The notes under the pieces were generated by a model that was not told the DNA's origin, did no database searches, and saw nothing but the letters and a program-made list of their open reading frames with translations. A stretch of DNA of 64,000 nucleotides from Pantoea sp. 18069. GTDB taxonomy: Bacteria > Pseudomonadota > Gammaproteobacteria > Burkholderiales > Burkholderiaceae_C. Shown one piece after another: positions 57,438 through 64,000 of the stretch. Each line of letters starts with the position of its first letter. Positions within the stretch are counted from its first letter, which is position 1. The translations under genes and the position numbers were made by a program. The stretch is from contig NZ_CACSJA010000012.1 in assembly GCF_902706035.1 (NCBI RefSeq), forward strand, positions 85,218 to 149,217, written 5' to 3'.

Positions 57438-58277
57438 ATGGGCGCGCGGCCGCCGCTTGCCTGGCAGTTGCCGTCGGGCGCACCGGTGCTGCGCACGGGC
57501 CTGTGTGGCCTGGCGCAGCCTTGCCTCACGCTGGCGCAGCAAACTCCCCGCTTCCTGTTCCATGACGCGACGCTGTTGTGGATTGCCGCGGGCCGGCTGG
57601 ACCTTGTCGCGGGCAGCGAACGGATCACGGTGGACTCGCCGCAATCGCTGCTGCTGGTCACGCCGCAGACCTGCGCCGATCTGCGCAAGACGCCTGGTGG
57701 CGCCGAGCAGCGTTTCCGCTCGGTGTTCCTGACGTTTCCTGTGTCGTTGCTGGACGCTTTCCACCGTGCCCGTGCGTGCGTGCCGCCGCAGCCTATGCGC
57801 CCGGCCGCTTTGCGCACGCTGGCGCTGGACGAGGAGTTGGCGTCCACGCTGCGGCATACCTGCGAGAGCGTCGCGCTGCGGCGCGTGAGCGATGAGCGGC
57901 TCGCTTACCGCTTGATGGACCTGCTCGCGGCGCTCGCGGAAAGAGGCCATGCCTTCCCGCGCAGCGTCACTGCGCCGGGCGCGGCCGAACGCCTTCGCAC
58001 CCTGATCGGCGAGGCGCCCGACCAGCACTGGACCGCGCCCGAGGCCGGCCGCGCACTGGCCATGAGCGAAGCGACGCTGCGCCGGCGCCTGAAAGAGGAG
58101 GGTGCGGGCTTCGAGGCCTTGCTGATCGACGTGCGCATGCACCACGCGATGATGCTGGTGCAGACCACGTCCTGGAGCATCGCCCGCATTGCATTGGCTT
58201 GCGGGTACAAGTCACAGGCCCGTTTTGCGCAGCGCTTTCGCAGCCGCTTCGGTTATCCGCCTTCGGCGGTTCGCTGA
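57438..58277 (+). CDS. AraC-family transcriptional regulator
   Basis: 279 residues. N-terminal cupin-like sensor region (FLFHDATLLWIAAGRLDLV) and a C-terminal double helix-turn-helix with LAMSEATLRRRLKEEGAGFE and IALACGYKSQARFAQRFRSR. Similar in plan to GadX/YqhC-type regulators. It may control the PEBP-like gene in front of it. Confidence 0.85.
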   Translation: MGARPPLAWQLPSGAPVLRTGLCGLAQPCLTLAQQTPRFLFHDATLLWIAAGRLDLVAGSERITVDSPQSLLLVTPQTCADLRKTPGGAEQRFRSVFLTFPVSLLDAFHRARACVPPQPMRPAALRTLALDEELASTLRHTCESVALRRVSDERLAYRLMDLLAALAERGHAFPRSVTAPGAAERLRTLIGEAPDQHWTAPEAGRALAMSEATLRRRLKEEGAGFEALLIDVRMHHAMMLVQTTSWSIARIALACGYKSQARFAQRFRSRFGYPPSAVR

Positions 58278-58608
58278 GACTTCGAGGCCCCACGCGCTGC
58301 TGCCTCATCTGTGCTGCGGGAAATCAGTAAGGAGAACATGGGTATTGAATGATATTCATTCTCAACTGAGTTATGATTCAGGCATTGGAGAGCGCAGCAC
58401 ACGCCGCACTCTCCACCCGTTTCATCGTGGGGCGACCCGAGACTTCACCGTCTCCAAGGTCGTTTTTGCTAGCCATCGGTTCGCCGGCCAGCCATGCTTT
58501 TTTTCCCTGCGATGCGATGTCATTTCCCTGTCCAGTGCGCAGGCGACATAACGGTCCATTCCCTCGGAGATCGCCAGGCGTGCATGGCGCGACGTTCCGG
58601 AGGTGAAC
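58278..58608. other. Regulatory gap before the methyltransferase gene
   Basis: 331 bp without a gene. Contains a Fur-box-like palindrome at 58347-58361 and an AT-rich promoter-like stretch around it; the leader after it is about 240 nt and shows no clear riboswitch. Confidence 0.5.
58347..58361 (+). promoter_or_regulatory. Fur-box-like palindrome
   Basis: GAATGATATTCATTC, a perfect 15-bp dyad within TTGAATGATATTCATTCTCAA, close to the Fur 7-1-7 consensus. It suggests iron repression of the methyltransferase gene. Confidence 0.6.
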
Positions 58609-59490
58609 ATGGACAACCGCTCAACGATTCCCGCAACACCCGCCCAGCCCGGCGCCGCAGGTTCTTACGCGCCGCTGTCGGCCGTGCCGTCTACCTTGCG
58701 CATTCCGCTGGCGGCGCGCGCCTTTGGCGACGCAATGTTTCCCGCGCTGGCGCTGGGCGATGCCCATGCGGGCCGCATTCTCACGGCCCTCGGCGACGAC
58801 GGCCTGGCGTGGCTGCGCGACCGGCACAGCATATATGGCGTGCTGGCGCGCACACGGCGTTTTCGCGAACTTGCGGCACAGTTTCTGGCCGCGCATCCTG
58901 CCGGTCATCTCGTGAACCTGGGCTGCGGCCTGTCGCATTACTTCCAGTGGCTGGACAACGGCCAGGCGCGCATGACCGATGCCGATCTGCCCGAAGTGCT
59001 CGCCATCCGGCGCACGCTGCTGCCCGTGGCGGGCGAGCGCCACGAAGTGCTGCCGCTGGACCTCACGGTGCCCGACTGGTGGGATCGCCTGGGCCTGCCG
59101 GCCACGCGCGACGGCGCACCGGTCTTTCTGCTCTGCGAAGGCGTGCTGATGTACCTGCAGCCCGCGCAAGTGCAGGCCATCCTGCGCACGTTCGGCGAGC
59201 GCGCGCCCGCGGGCTCGTCGTTCGCGTTCGATGCGATGTGCTGGCTTGCCATCGGGCGCGCGAAGCAGCACCCTTCGGTCAAGCACACCGCGGCCGAGTT
59301 CCATTGGGGGCCACGGCGTCTGCCCGAGCTGACGCAGGCGCATGCACGGCTGCGGCTGGCCGGGACTTTCCATCTCATGGAAGGCTATGGCCTGCCCTAC
59401 AGCCTGATCGGCCCGACGTTCCGGATGCTGTTCGGCGTGCCGTTCTATGCGCTCTACGCGTTGCAGACCCAGGATATCGACACGGCCTGA
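58609..59490 (+). CDS. Class I SAM methyltransferase, LCMT family
   Basis: 293 residues. Leucine carboxyl methyltransferase-like fold: VNLGCGLSHYFQWLDNG for SAM binding, DADLPEV, and CEGVLMYLQPAQVQ. Bacterial members methylate small molecules, some in siderophore or polyketide loci. GGAGG lies 5 nt before the ATG. The Fur-like site upstream favours a link to iron. Confidence 0.82.
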   Translation: MDNRSTIPATPAQPGAAGSYAPLSAVPSTLRIPLAARAFGDAMFPALALGDAHAGRILTALGDDGLAWLRDRHSIYGVLARTRRFRELAAQFLAAHPAGHLVNLGCGLSHYFQWLDNGQARMTDADLPEVLAIRRTLLPVAGERHEVLPLDLTVPDWWDRLGLPATRDGAPVFLLCEGVLMYLQPAQVQAILRTFGERAPAGSSFAFDAMCWLAIGRAKQHPSVKHTAAEFHWGPRRLPELTQAHARLRLAGTFHLMEGYGLPYSLIGPTFRMLFGVPFYALYALQTQDIDTA

Positions 59491-59494
59491 ACGC

Positions 59495-59953
59495 TCAAGG
59501 GGCTGCGGCTGGCGGTGGTGCGAAGAAATCGGCCTTGGGCGGCACGAGGTCCAGTTCACGCAGGACTTTCATGACCATGGCCATGCCGGTATTGCCGGCC
59601 GGCACGCCCGCATAGACGGCGGTCTGCAGCAGCACTTCCTGGATGGTGGCCAGGTCCAGCGCCGCGGCCTCGGGGTCGGCGGGATCGGCGAGCAGGCCCG
59701 TGCGGATATGCAACTCGAACTCCTCCCAGCGCCCCATGGCTGCAGTGATGGCCAGCACCATGATGCGGCGCGTGCGGCGCTCCAGACCTGGCCGGCTCCA
59801 GATGCCATCCCAGGCATAGCTGGTGATCATGCGCTGGAACTCGACGTTCAAGGTGTTGGCGTTTTCTACCGACTGCGCGACCCAGGCTTCGCCCAGCACC
59901 CGGCGGCGGTTGTGCAGGCCTTGTCGCAGGCTGTCTTCATGGATGGAGGGCAT
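59495..59953 (-). CDS. pcaC: 4-carboxymuconolactone decarboxylase-like protein
   Basis: 152 residues, typical of PcaC. Alpha-helical CMD fold with RRRVLGEAWVAQSVENAN at the start and ITSYAWDGIWSRPGLERRTR, then EEFELHIRTGL. It would decarboxylate gamma-carboxymuconolactone in the protocatechuate branch. It overlaps the 3' end of the pcaB-like gene by 17 nt. Convergent with the methyltransferase gene, 4 nt apart. Confidence 0.88.
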   Translation of the reverse strand: MPSIHEDSLRQGLHNRRRVLGEAWVAQSVENANTLNVEFQRMITSYAWDGIWSRPGLERRTRRIMVLAITAAMGRWEEFELHIRTGLLADPADPEAAALDLATIQEVLLQTAVYAGVPAGNTGMAMVMKVLRELDLVPPKADFFAPPPAAAP

Positions 59954-61343
59954 GGGCGTGCTCCTTGTGGCTGGGTGTTGTTGTCGGGGCAGCAGGGGGC
60001 GGTGACGACATCCGGGCGAGCAGGTCGCGGCAGCCTTGTGCCGAGGACTGCACGGCCTGCGTGGGATCGGCGGCTTGGGCCAGCGCGTGCGCGAGTTGCG
60101 GGTCGACCGTGCCTTGCTGCTGCAGCCAGCGGACCAGCAGCAGGTGCAGCGGCTCGGCCTGGGACAAGGCCTGGGCCGCGCATTCGGCGACGGCCGCCTG
60201 CGCGCCAGGCTTGCCCAGCACCGGCACCAGCACCTGGGCCAGCGCTTCGGAATACACCACGCCCTGCAGGCCGTCGATGTGCTGCTGCATGCGCGCGGTC
60301 TCCACCTGCATGCCTTCGGCCGCGCTGCGCAAGGCGGCCGCGGCCGCGTGCACGTGGTGCCACAGGCTGGCCGCATGCGCGACTTCGGCCTGCCATTCGC
60401 CCAGGCCGCGTTCATGGGCCTGGGCCATGCAGGCGAGCAGCGTGGCCGCGAGCTGGGGCACGGGCTGGGTCTGCGCGACAGCCTGCATGCAATGCACGGG
60501 ATTGCGCTTGTGCGGCATGGCGCTCGACGTGCTGCCGCGCGGCGCTTCATGCAGCTCGCCGACTTCGTACTGCGACATCAGCGACCAGTCCTTGGCGAGC
60601 TTGGCCAGGCTGCCGCCGCAGACCGCGACTTCCATCGCCAGGCGCAGCCAGGCATCGCGCTGCGTGTGCCAGCTGTAGCCGCAGGCCTGCAGGCCCAGCC
60701 GGCGCGCGAGCGACTGTTCCACTGCCGTTGCGGATGCACCGAGCGTCGCGCGGTTGCCCACGGCGCCGCCAAGCTGAACGCACAGGGCCTGAGCGCCCAG
60801 CGCCTGCAACTGCTGGCGGGAGCGCTGCAATGCCGCGGCCGACTGCGCGCACTTGAAGCCGAAGCTCGTGACCTGGGCGGGCTGCATCAGGCTGCGCGCG
60901 AGCATGGGCGTGGCGGCGTGGCGCTGCGCCAGGCCCACGAGGCAGTCCTGCAGCGCCTGCAGTTCGGCGAGCAGACATTGCAGGGCCTCGCGCGTGAGCA
61001 GCGCATGGGCGGTGTCGACCACATCCTGGGTGGTCGAGCCCCAGTGCAGCCAGTCCAGCCCTTCGGGCCGGTGGCTGCGCAGCCATTGTTGCACGGGCTG
61101 CAATATCGCCATGCCCATGGCCCCGCTGCAGTGGGCGCGCGCGGCCAGCGCCTGCGCGTCGACCTGCACGGCCGCGCAGGCCTCGGCGATGGCCTGGGCG
61201 GCGGGGTGTGGAATGACACCGCATTCGGCCTGGGCCTGCGCGAGCTCGGACTCGAAGCGCAGCATGGCCGCGATCCACCGGGCATCGGTAAACAGCGGGT
61301 CTGCATCCAGCGGACGCAGGTAGGCGTGCATCAAGGACATCAT
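59937..61343 (-). CDS. pcaB: 3-carboxy-cis,cis-muconate cycloisomerase-like protein
   Basis: 468 residues. Fumarase/aspartase superfamily with the signature SSAMPHKRNP, DWLHWGSTTQDVVDTA and QLGGAVGNRATLG. PcaB lactonises 3-carboxymuconate. Length and the neighbouring pcaC support PcaB over adenylosuccinate lyase. Three in-frame ATGs (61343, 61340, 61331) compete for the start. No other pca genes are in the window. Confidence 0.88.
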   Translation of the reverse strand: MMSLMHAYLRPLDADPLFTDARWIAAMLRFESELAQAQAECGVIPHPAAQAIAEACAAVQVDAQALAARAHCSGAMGMAILQPVQQWLRSHRPEGLDWLHWGSTTQDVVDTAHALLTREALQCLLAELQALQDCLVGLAQRHAATPMLARSLMQPAQVTSFGFKCAQSAAALQRSRQQLQALGAQALCVQLGGAVGNRATLGASATAVEQSLARRLGLQACGYSWHTQRDAWLRLAMEVAVCGGSLAKLAKDWSLMSQYEVGELHEAPRGSTSSAMPHKRNPVHCMQAVAQTQPVPQLAATLLACMAQAHERGLGEWQAEVAHAASLWHHVHAAAAALRSAAEGMQVETARMQQHIDGLQGVVYSEALAQVLVPVLGKPGAQAAVAECAAQALSQAEPLHLLLVRWLQQQGTVDPQLAHALAQAADPTQAVQSSAQGCRDLLARMSSPPPAAPTTTPSHKEHAHALHP

Positions 61344-61348
61344 GGAAT

Positions 61349-62374
61349 TTATACCGAGGCGCCCGAGGCCTTGATCACCGCCGCCCACTTGGCGCTTTCC
61401 TGCTGGATTTTCCGGGCGTAGGCCTTGGCATCGCCGAGCAGCGGCACTGCGCCTTCGACGCCGAGCTTGGACTGGAACGCGGGCAGGGCGGCGACCTGCA
61501 GCACTTCGTCGGCGAGCTTTTTCACCTGCGCGGCCGGCGTGCCCTTGGGGGCGAGCACGCCATAGGTCAGCGAGCTTTCAAACTGGGCAAGTTCGGGCAC
61601 GCCGGACTCGGCCACCGTCGGCACGTCGGGCAACTGGGCATGGCGCTGCGCGCCGCTCACGGCGAGCGCGCGCAGCTTGCCGGCCTTGACCAGCGCCTGG
61701 GCCGCGGGAATCACGCTGAAGCTGAAATCGACCAGGCCGCCGGCGACATCGGTCAGTGAAGGGGCTGTGCCTTTGTAGGGCACGTGCGTGGCCTTGACGC
61801 CCAGCATGTGGGTGAGCATCTCGCCGGTCAGATGGCCGCCGGTGCCCGCGCCGCTGGACGCATAGTTCATCTGCGCGCCGCGCGTGCGCAGGGCCTGCAC
61901 GAGCTGGGCCACCGAACGGATGGGCGAGCTTTCGGGCACGACCAGCAGCAGCGCCGAGGAGGCGAACATCGCGACCGGCTGCAGGTCGGTGGCGGCGTTG
62001 AACTTGAGGCCCTTGTAGAGCTCGGGATTGATCGACACCGTGCCGGTATGGCCCAGCAGATAGGTCTCGCTCTGGGGCGAGGCGCGCACCACCATTTCCG
62101 TGCCCAGATTGCCGCCCGCGCCGGCCTTGTTCTCGACGATCATGTTGTAGCCGAACATCTCCTGCAGGCCATGCGTCATCTGGCGCGCGAACACATCGTT
62201 GCCGCCGCCGGGCGCAAACGGCACGACCAGGCGGCCACCCCCCTTGCCCCGGCTCTGGGCCCAGGCCGGCAGCGGGGCCGCCGCAGCGGCGGCCGCCACC
62301 ACGGCGGCTGCGGCCGACTGCAGCCAGGCGCGCCGCGACAGGTTGGGGAAAGCGTTGACATGGGTGGATCGCAT
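61349..62374 (-). CDS. Bug/TctC-family solute-binding protein with Tat-like signal
   Basis: 341 residues. The signal has a twin arginine (LSRRAWLQS) followed by a long Ala-rich core to PAWA. Bug motifs VPFAPGGGNDVFARQM, VENKAGAGGNLGTEM and HVPYKGTAPSLTDV. It is the first gene of an operon with the pcaB- and pcaC-like genes, so it may bind an aromatic acid or carboxymuconate. Six nt to pcaB. Confidence 0.9.
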   Translation of the reverse strand: MRSTHVNAFPNLSRRAWLQSAAAAVVAAAAAAAPLPAWAQSRGKGGGRLVVPFAPGGGNDVFARQMTHGLQEMFGYNMIVENKAGAGGNLGTEMVVRASPQSETYLLGHTGTVSINPELYKGLKFNAATDLQPVAMFASSALLLVVPESSPIRSVAQLVQALRTRGAQMNYASSGAGTGGHLTGEMLTHMLGVKATHVPYKGTAPSLTDVAGGLVDFSFSVIPAAQALVKAGKLRALAVSGAQRHAQLPDVPTVAESGVPELAQFESSLTYGVLAPKGTPAAQVKKLADEVLQVAALPAFQSKLGVEGAVPLLGDAKAYARKIQQESAKWAAVIKASGASV

Positions 62375-62485
62375 AGAAGTCTCCTGGTTTTATGGGGTGG
62401 TCCGGCCAAGCCGTGGGCCTGATGCCAGTGTCGGCGAGCGCGAGGCCGCATCCAAGCCATTGCCGCTTTCATCTATTGAAAGAAA

Positions 62486-63421
62486 ATGTGCGATATGGAC
62501 ACCAAATACATTCAGAATTTCTTGAAGGTCATCCAGAGCGGCTCGATGTCCGAAGCCGCGCGCCAGCTCGACATCAGCCCCGCGGCCGTGGCCCAGCAGA
62601 TGCGCGTGCTCGAGCAGACGCTGGGCGTGGTGCTGCTGGTGCGCCATGGCCGCAGCGTGCGCCCCACGGCCGCCGGCGAGCGGCTGTTCGAGCGTGGGCA
62701 GCAGTTGGTGCAGGACTGCGACCAGCTGCGCGAATGGGTGGCGAGCGACACCGACCATGGAGAGCTGCGGCTGGGCACCGTCAACACCGCCTTGCATGGC
62801 TTCTTGCCCGATGTGATGCGCGCCTTCGTCGCGCGCCACGAGAGCGTGCGCGTGACGGTGCGCGTGGGCCTGACGCCGGACCTGTACACCGCGCTGTTGC
62901 AGTCGACGCTCGATGCGGCGCTGTGCCTCAAGCCTTCGTTCGATCTGCCCAAGACCGTGAGCTGGGCCGCGCTGCGCCAGGAGCCGCTGGTCCTGCTCGT
63001 GCCCGGCGCCGATGCCGCGCAGGACCCGCTGCACCTGCTGCGCACGCGGCCGCTGGTGCGCTATGACCGCGAACTCGCGGGCGGCAAGCTCGCCGACCGC
63101 TATCTCAAGGCGCTGGGCATCGCGCCCAGGGAGCGGCTGGAACTCAACTCGGTGCTTGCGGTGGCGATGATGGTCGAGCAGGGCCTGGGCGTGGGACTGG
63201 TGCCCGACATCGGCCAGGCGCTGACGCGCCAGCGCCCGGTCTGCGCGCTGGCCTTGCCGCCGCTGCCCCACGGCCACGGCCTGGCTTCGAGCCCGAGCCG
63301 CGAGCTGGGGCTGCTGTGGCTCAACACCTCGGCGCGCATCCGCTGGGTGCGCAGCCTGCTCGAATGCGCGCGCCTGTGCCAGACCGATGACAGCGCCGGG
63401 TTTGCAACAGCCGGCGTCTGA
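62486..63421 (+). CDS. LysR-family transcriptional regulator
   Basis: 311 residues. Winged helix in the first 65 residues (SGSMSEAARQLDISPAAVAQ, VLEQTLGVVLLVRHGRSVRPT), then the effector-binding domain. Divergent from the Bug-pcaB-pcaC operon with 111 bp between, so it is the likely activator. An ATG three codons in (62495) is an equally good start. Confidence 0.9.
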   Translation: MCDMDTKYIQNFLKVIQSGSMSEAARQLDISPAAVAQQMRVLEQTLGVVLLVRHGRSVRPTAAGERLFERGQQLVQDCDQLREWVASDTDHGELRLGTVNTALHGFLPDVMRAFVARHESVRVTVRVGLTPDLYTALLQSTLDAALCLKPSFDLPKTVSWAALRQEPLVLLVPGADAAQDPLHLLRTRPLVRYDRELAGGKLADRYLKALGIAPRERLELNSVLAVAMMVEQGLGVGLVPDIGQALTRQRPVCALALPPLPHGHGLASSPSRELGLLWLNTSARIRWVRSLLECARLCQTDDSAGFATAGV

Positions 63422-63587
63422 TCGCGCCTGCGCACCGCGTATGTTGCATATGCCGATGGAGGGACAGAAAATTGGTGGGTAGTTGCTCCGCAGTTTTCTA
63501 CCGCGCTTTCGCCATCACCCGTTGCTGGTTCTCTAAAGCAAGGAAGTGGAGTTCCTCAGCTGCACCCAGTGTATAGAGAGTCCTGAG

Positions 63588-63896
63588 ATGAAGAGAAGAT
63601 ATAAATATCTGGTCGTTGCCATGATTTTTCTGTTGTCCCTGGTGTTTTTTGGGGTTGAGTGGCGGGGTGGTGGAAGTCAGGAAAAGGTGGCGCCAAGCAT
63701 AAATTTCGGGGAATACTCTGCGCTTTCATCGGTTGGTCTCGCAGATAAAGCGAATGATCCAGCTTTGTTGTCACTGACTAAAGCAGCCGATGCTTCTATG
63801 GCGGAAGAGATGATGCGGGAATCTCGTGACTATCGTGTTGTCTACGAGGCGTTGGTGCGATCCGGGTCGCCTAAGAACGTGTTCAAAGTCTTTTGA
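63588..63896 (+). CDS. Small membrane-anchored protein, 3' end replaced by an insertion sequence
   Basis: 102 codons. One N-terminal membrane anchor (YLVVAMIFLLSLVFFG), then a soluble part with no recognised motif. Much lower GC and different codon use from the rest of the window. The last seven residues are encoded by the insertion sequence, whose end begins near 63870, so the original gene was probably longer. GAG before the ATG is a weak ribosome site. Function unknown. Confidence 0.5.
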   Translation: MKRRYKYLVVAMIFLLSLVFFGVEWRGGGSQEKVAPSINFGEYSALSSVGLADKANDPALLSLTKAADASMAEEMMRESRDYRVVYEALVRSGSPKNVFKVF

Positions 63897-64000
63897 GCAA
63901 GAGCGCCAGGAATGCCAGATGCAGGAACTGCAAGCTGGTGTTGATCCAGCGCTCGCAGTTCTTCCACAACCGCCGATTCTTTTCCAGCCATGCAAAGCTG
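63869..64000 (-). mobile_element. End of an IS5-family-like insertion sequence, continuing beyond the window
   Basis: The presumed terminal repeat CTAAGAACGTGTTCAAAG (63871-63888) is followed by the 3' end of a transposase gene on the minus strand. The other end is not visible. Confidence 0.6.
63883..64000 (-). CDS. Transposase C-terminus (IS5 family-like), partial
   Basis: The last 38 codons read SFAWLEKNRRLWKNCERW, then INTSLQFLHLAFLALLLKRL and stop. The AWLxKNRRLxKxxE block is the conserved end of IS5-family (IS427/IS1031 type) DDE transposases and carries the final catalytic Glu region. The gene starts outside the window. Confidence 0.75.
   Translation of the reverse strand, partial: SFAWLEKNRRLWKNCERWINTSLQFLHLAFLALLLKRL

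Overview
The window reads as chromosomal DNA of a high-GC betaproteobacterium of the Burkholderiales, most likely family Comamonadaceae (Acidovorax/Paracidovorax, Comamonas or Delftia type). The basis is gene content and order: pilW-rodZ-ispG-hisS-yfgM-bamB-der-hfq-hflX-hflK-hflC-hisZ-purA on one strand, surE-pcm-nlpD just before it, several Bug-type solute-binding proteins, and Betaproteobacteria-like RluB, HflK and Hfq sequences. The genus is not resolved. No rRNA, tRNA or CRISPR array was seen.

Layout. (1) 1-4081, minus strand: gltS, a lipoprotein gamma-glutamyltransferase and a phospholipase D-family lipoprotein (cut by the window edge), then a separate quinone oxidoreductase to 5270. (2) 5386-27948, plus strand: a dense housekeeping block for survival and repair (surE, pcm, nlpD), RNA modification (rluD, rluB, rlmN), chromosome segregation (scpB), nucleotide supply (ndk, purA, a purine phosphoribosyltransferase), envelope assembly (pilW, rodZ, bamB), isoprenoid synthesis (ispG), histidyl-tRNA synthetase and its paralogue HisZ, ribosome GTPases (der, hflX), hfq and the HflKC membrane complex. 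(3) 28113-32698: a beta-propeller protein, a polysaccharide deacetylase-like protein, a fatty acid hydroxylase/sterol desaturase, an EI24-family membrane protein and a CinA-type protein. (4) 32821-38790: the nitrogen block, with sigma-54/NtrC-controlled glnA, then ntrB and ntrC, and a ferritin-like-fold hypothetical gene.

(5) 38800-47968: an accessory catabolic operon of nine genes: nitronate monooxygenase-like enzyme, two enoyl-CoA hydratases, family III CoA-transferase, Bug protein, acyl-CoA synthetase, HMG-CoA lyase-like protein, thioesterase and MarR regulator. Two matched palindromes exactly 100 bp apart precede it, and one overlaps its predicted promoter. A decayed divergent gene lies on the other side. 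The substrate is unknown. (6) 48020-51578: exonuclease III, an AlpA-like remnant, and a DUF1097/SDR pair divergent from a LysR gene. (7) 51633-54993: a horizontally acquired-looking cassette for a type III secreted effector. It has a 755-residue protein with an internal repeat and lipid-kinase-like motifs, followed by two small genes, one of them a CesT-like chaperone. No secretion apparatus is in the window. (8) 55311-58277: a DUF1275 protein, a truncated IS200/IS605 TnpB with its right end still recognisable, a PEBP-like protein and an AraC regulator. (9) 58347-63421: a methyltransferase behind a Fur-box-like palindrome, and pcaC-pcaB-Bug divergent from a LysR gene. (10) 63422-64000: a low-GC stretch with a small membrane protein gene interrupted by an IS5-family-like insertion sequence that runs out of the window.

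Coordinates of starts were chosen from ribosome binding sites, family N-termini and spacing to neighbours. Where two starts are plausible this is stated.
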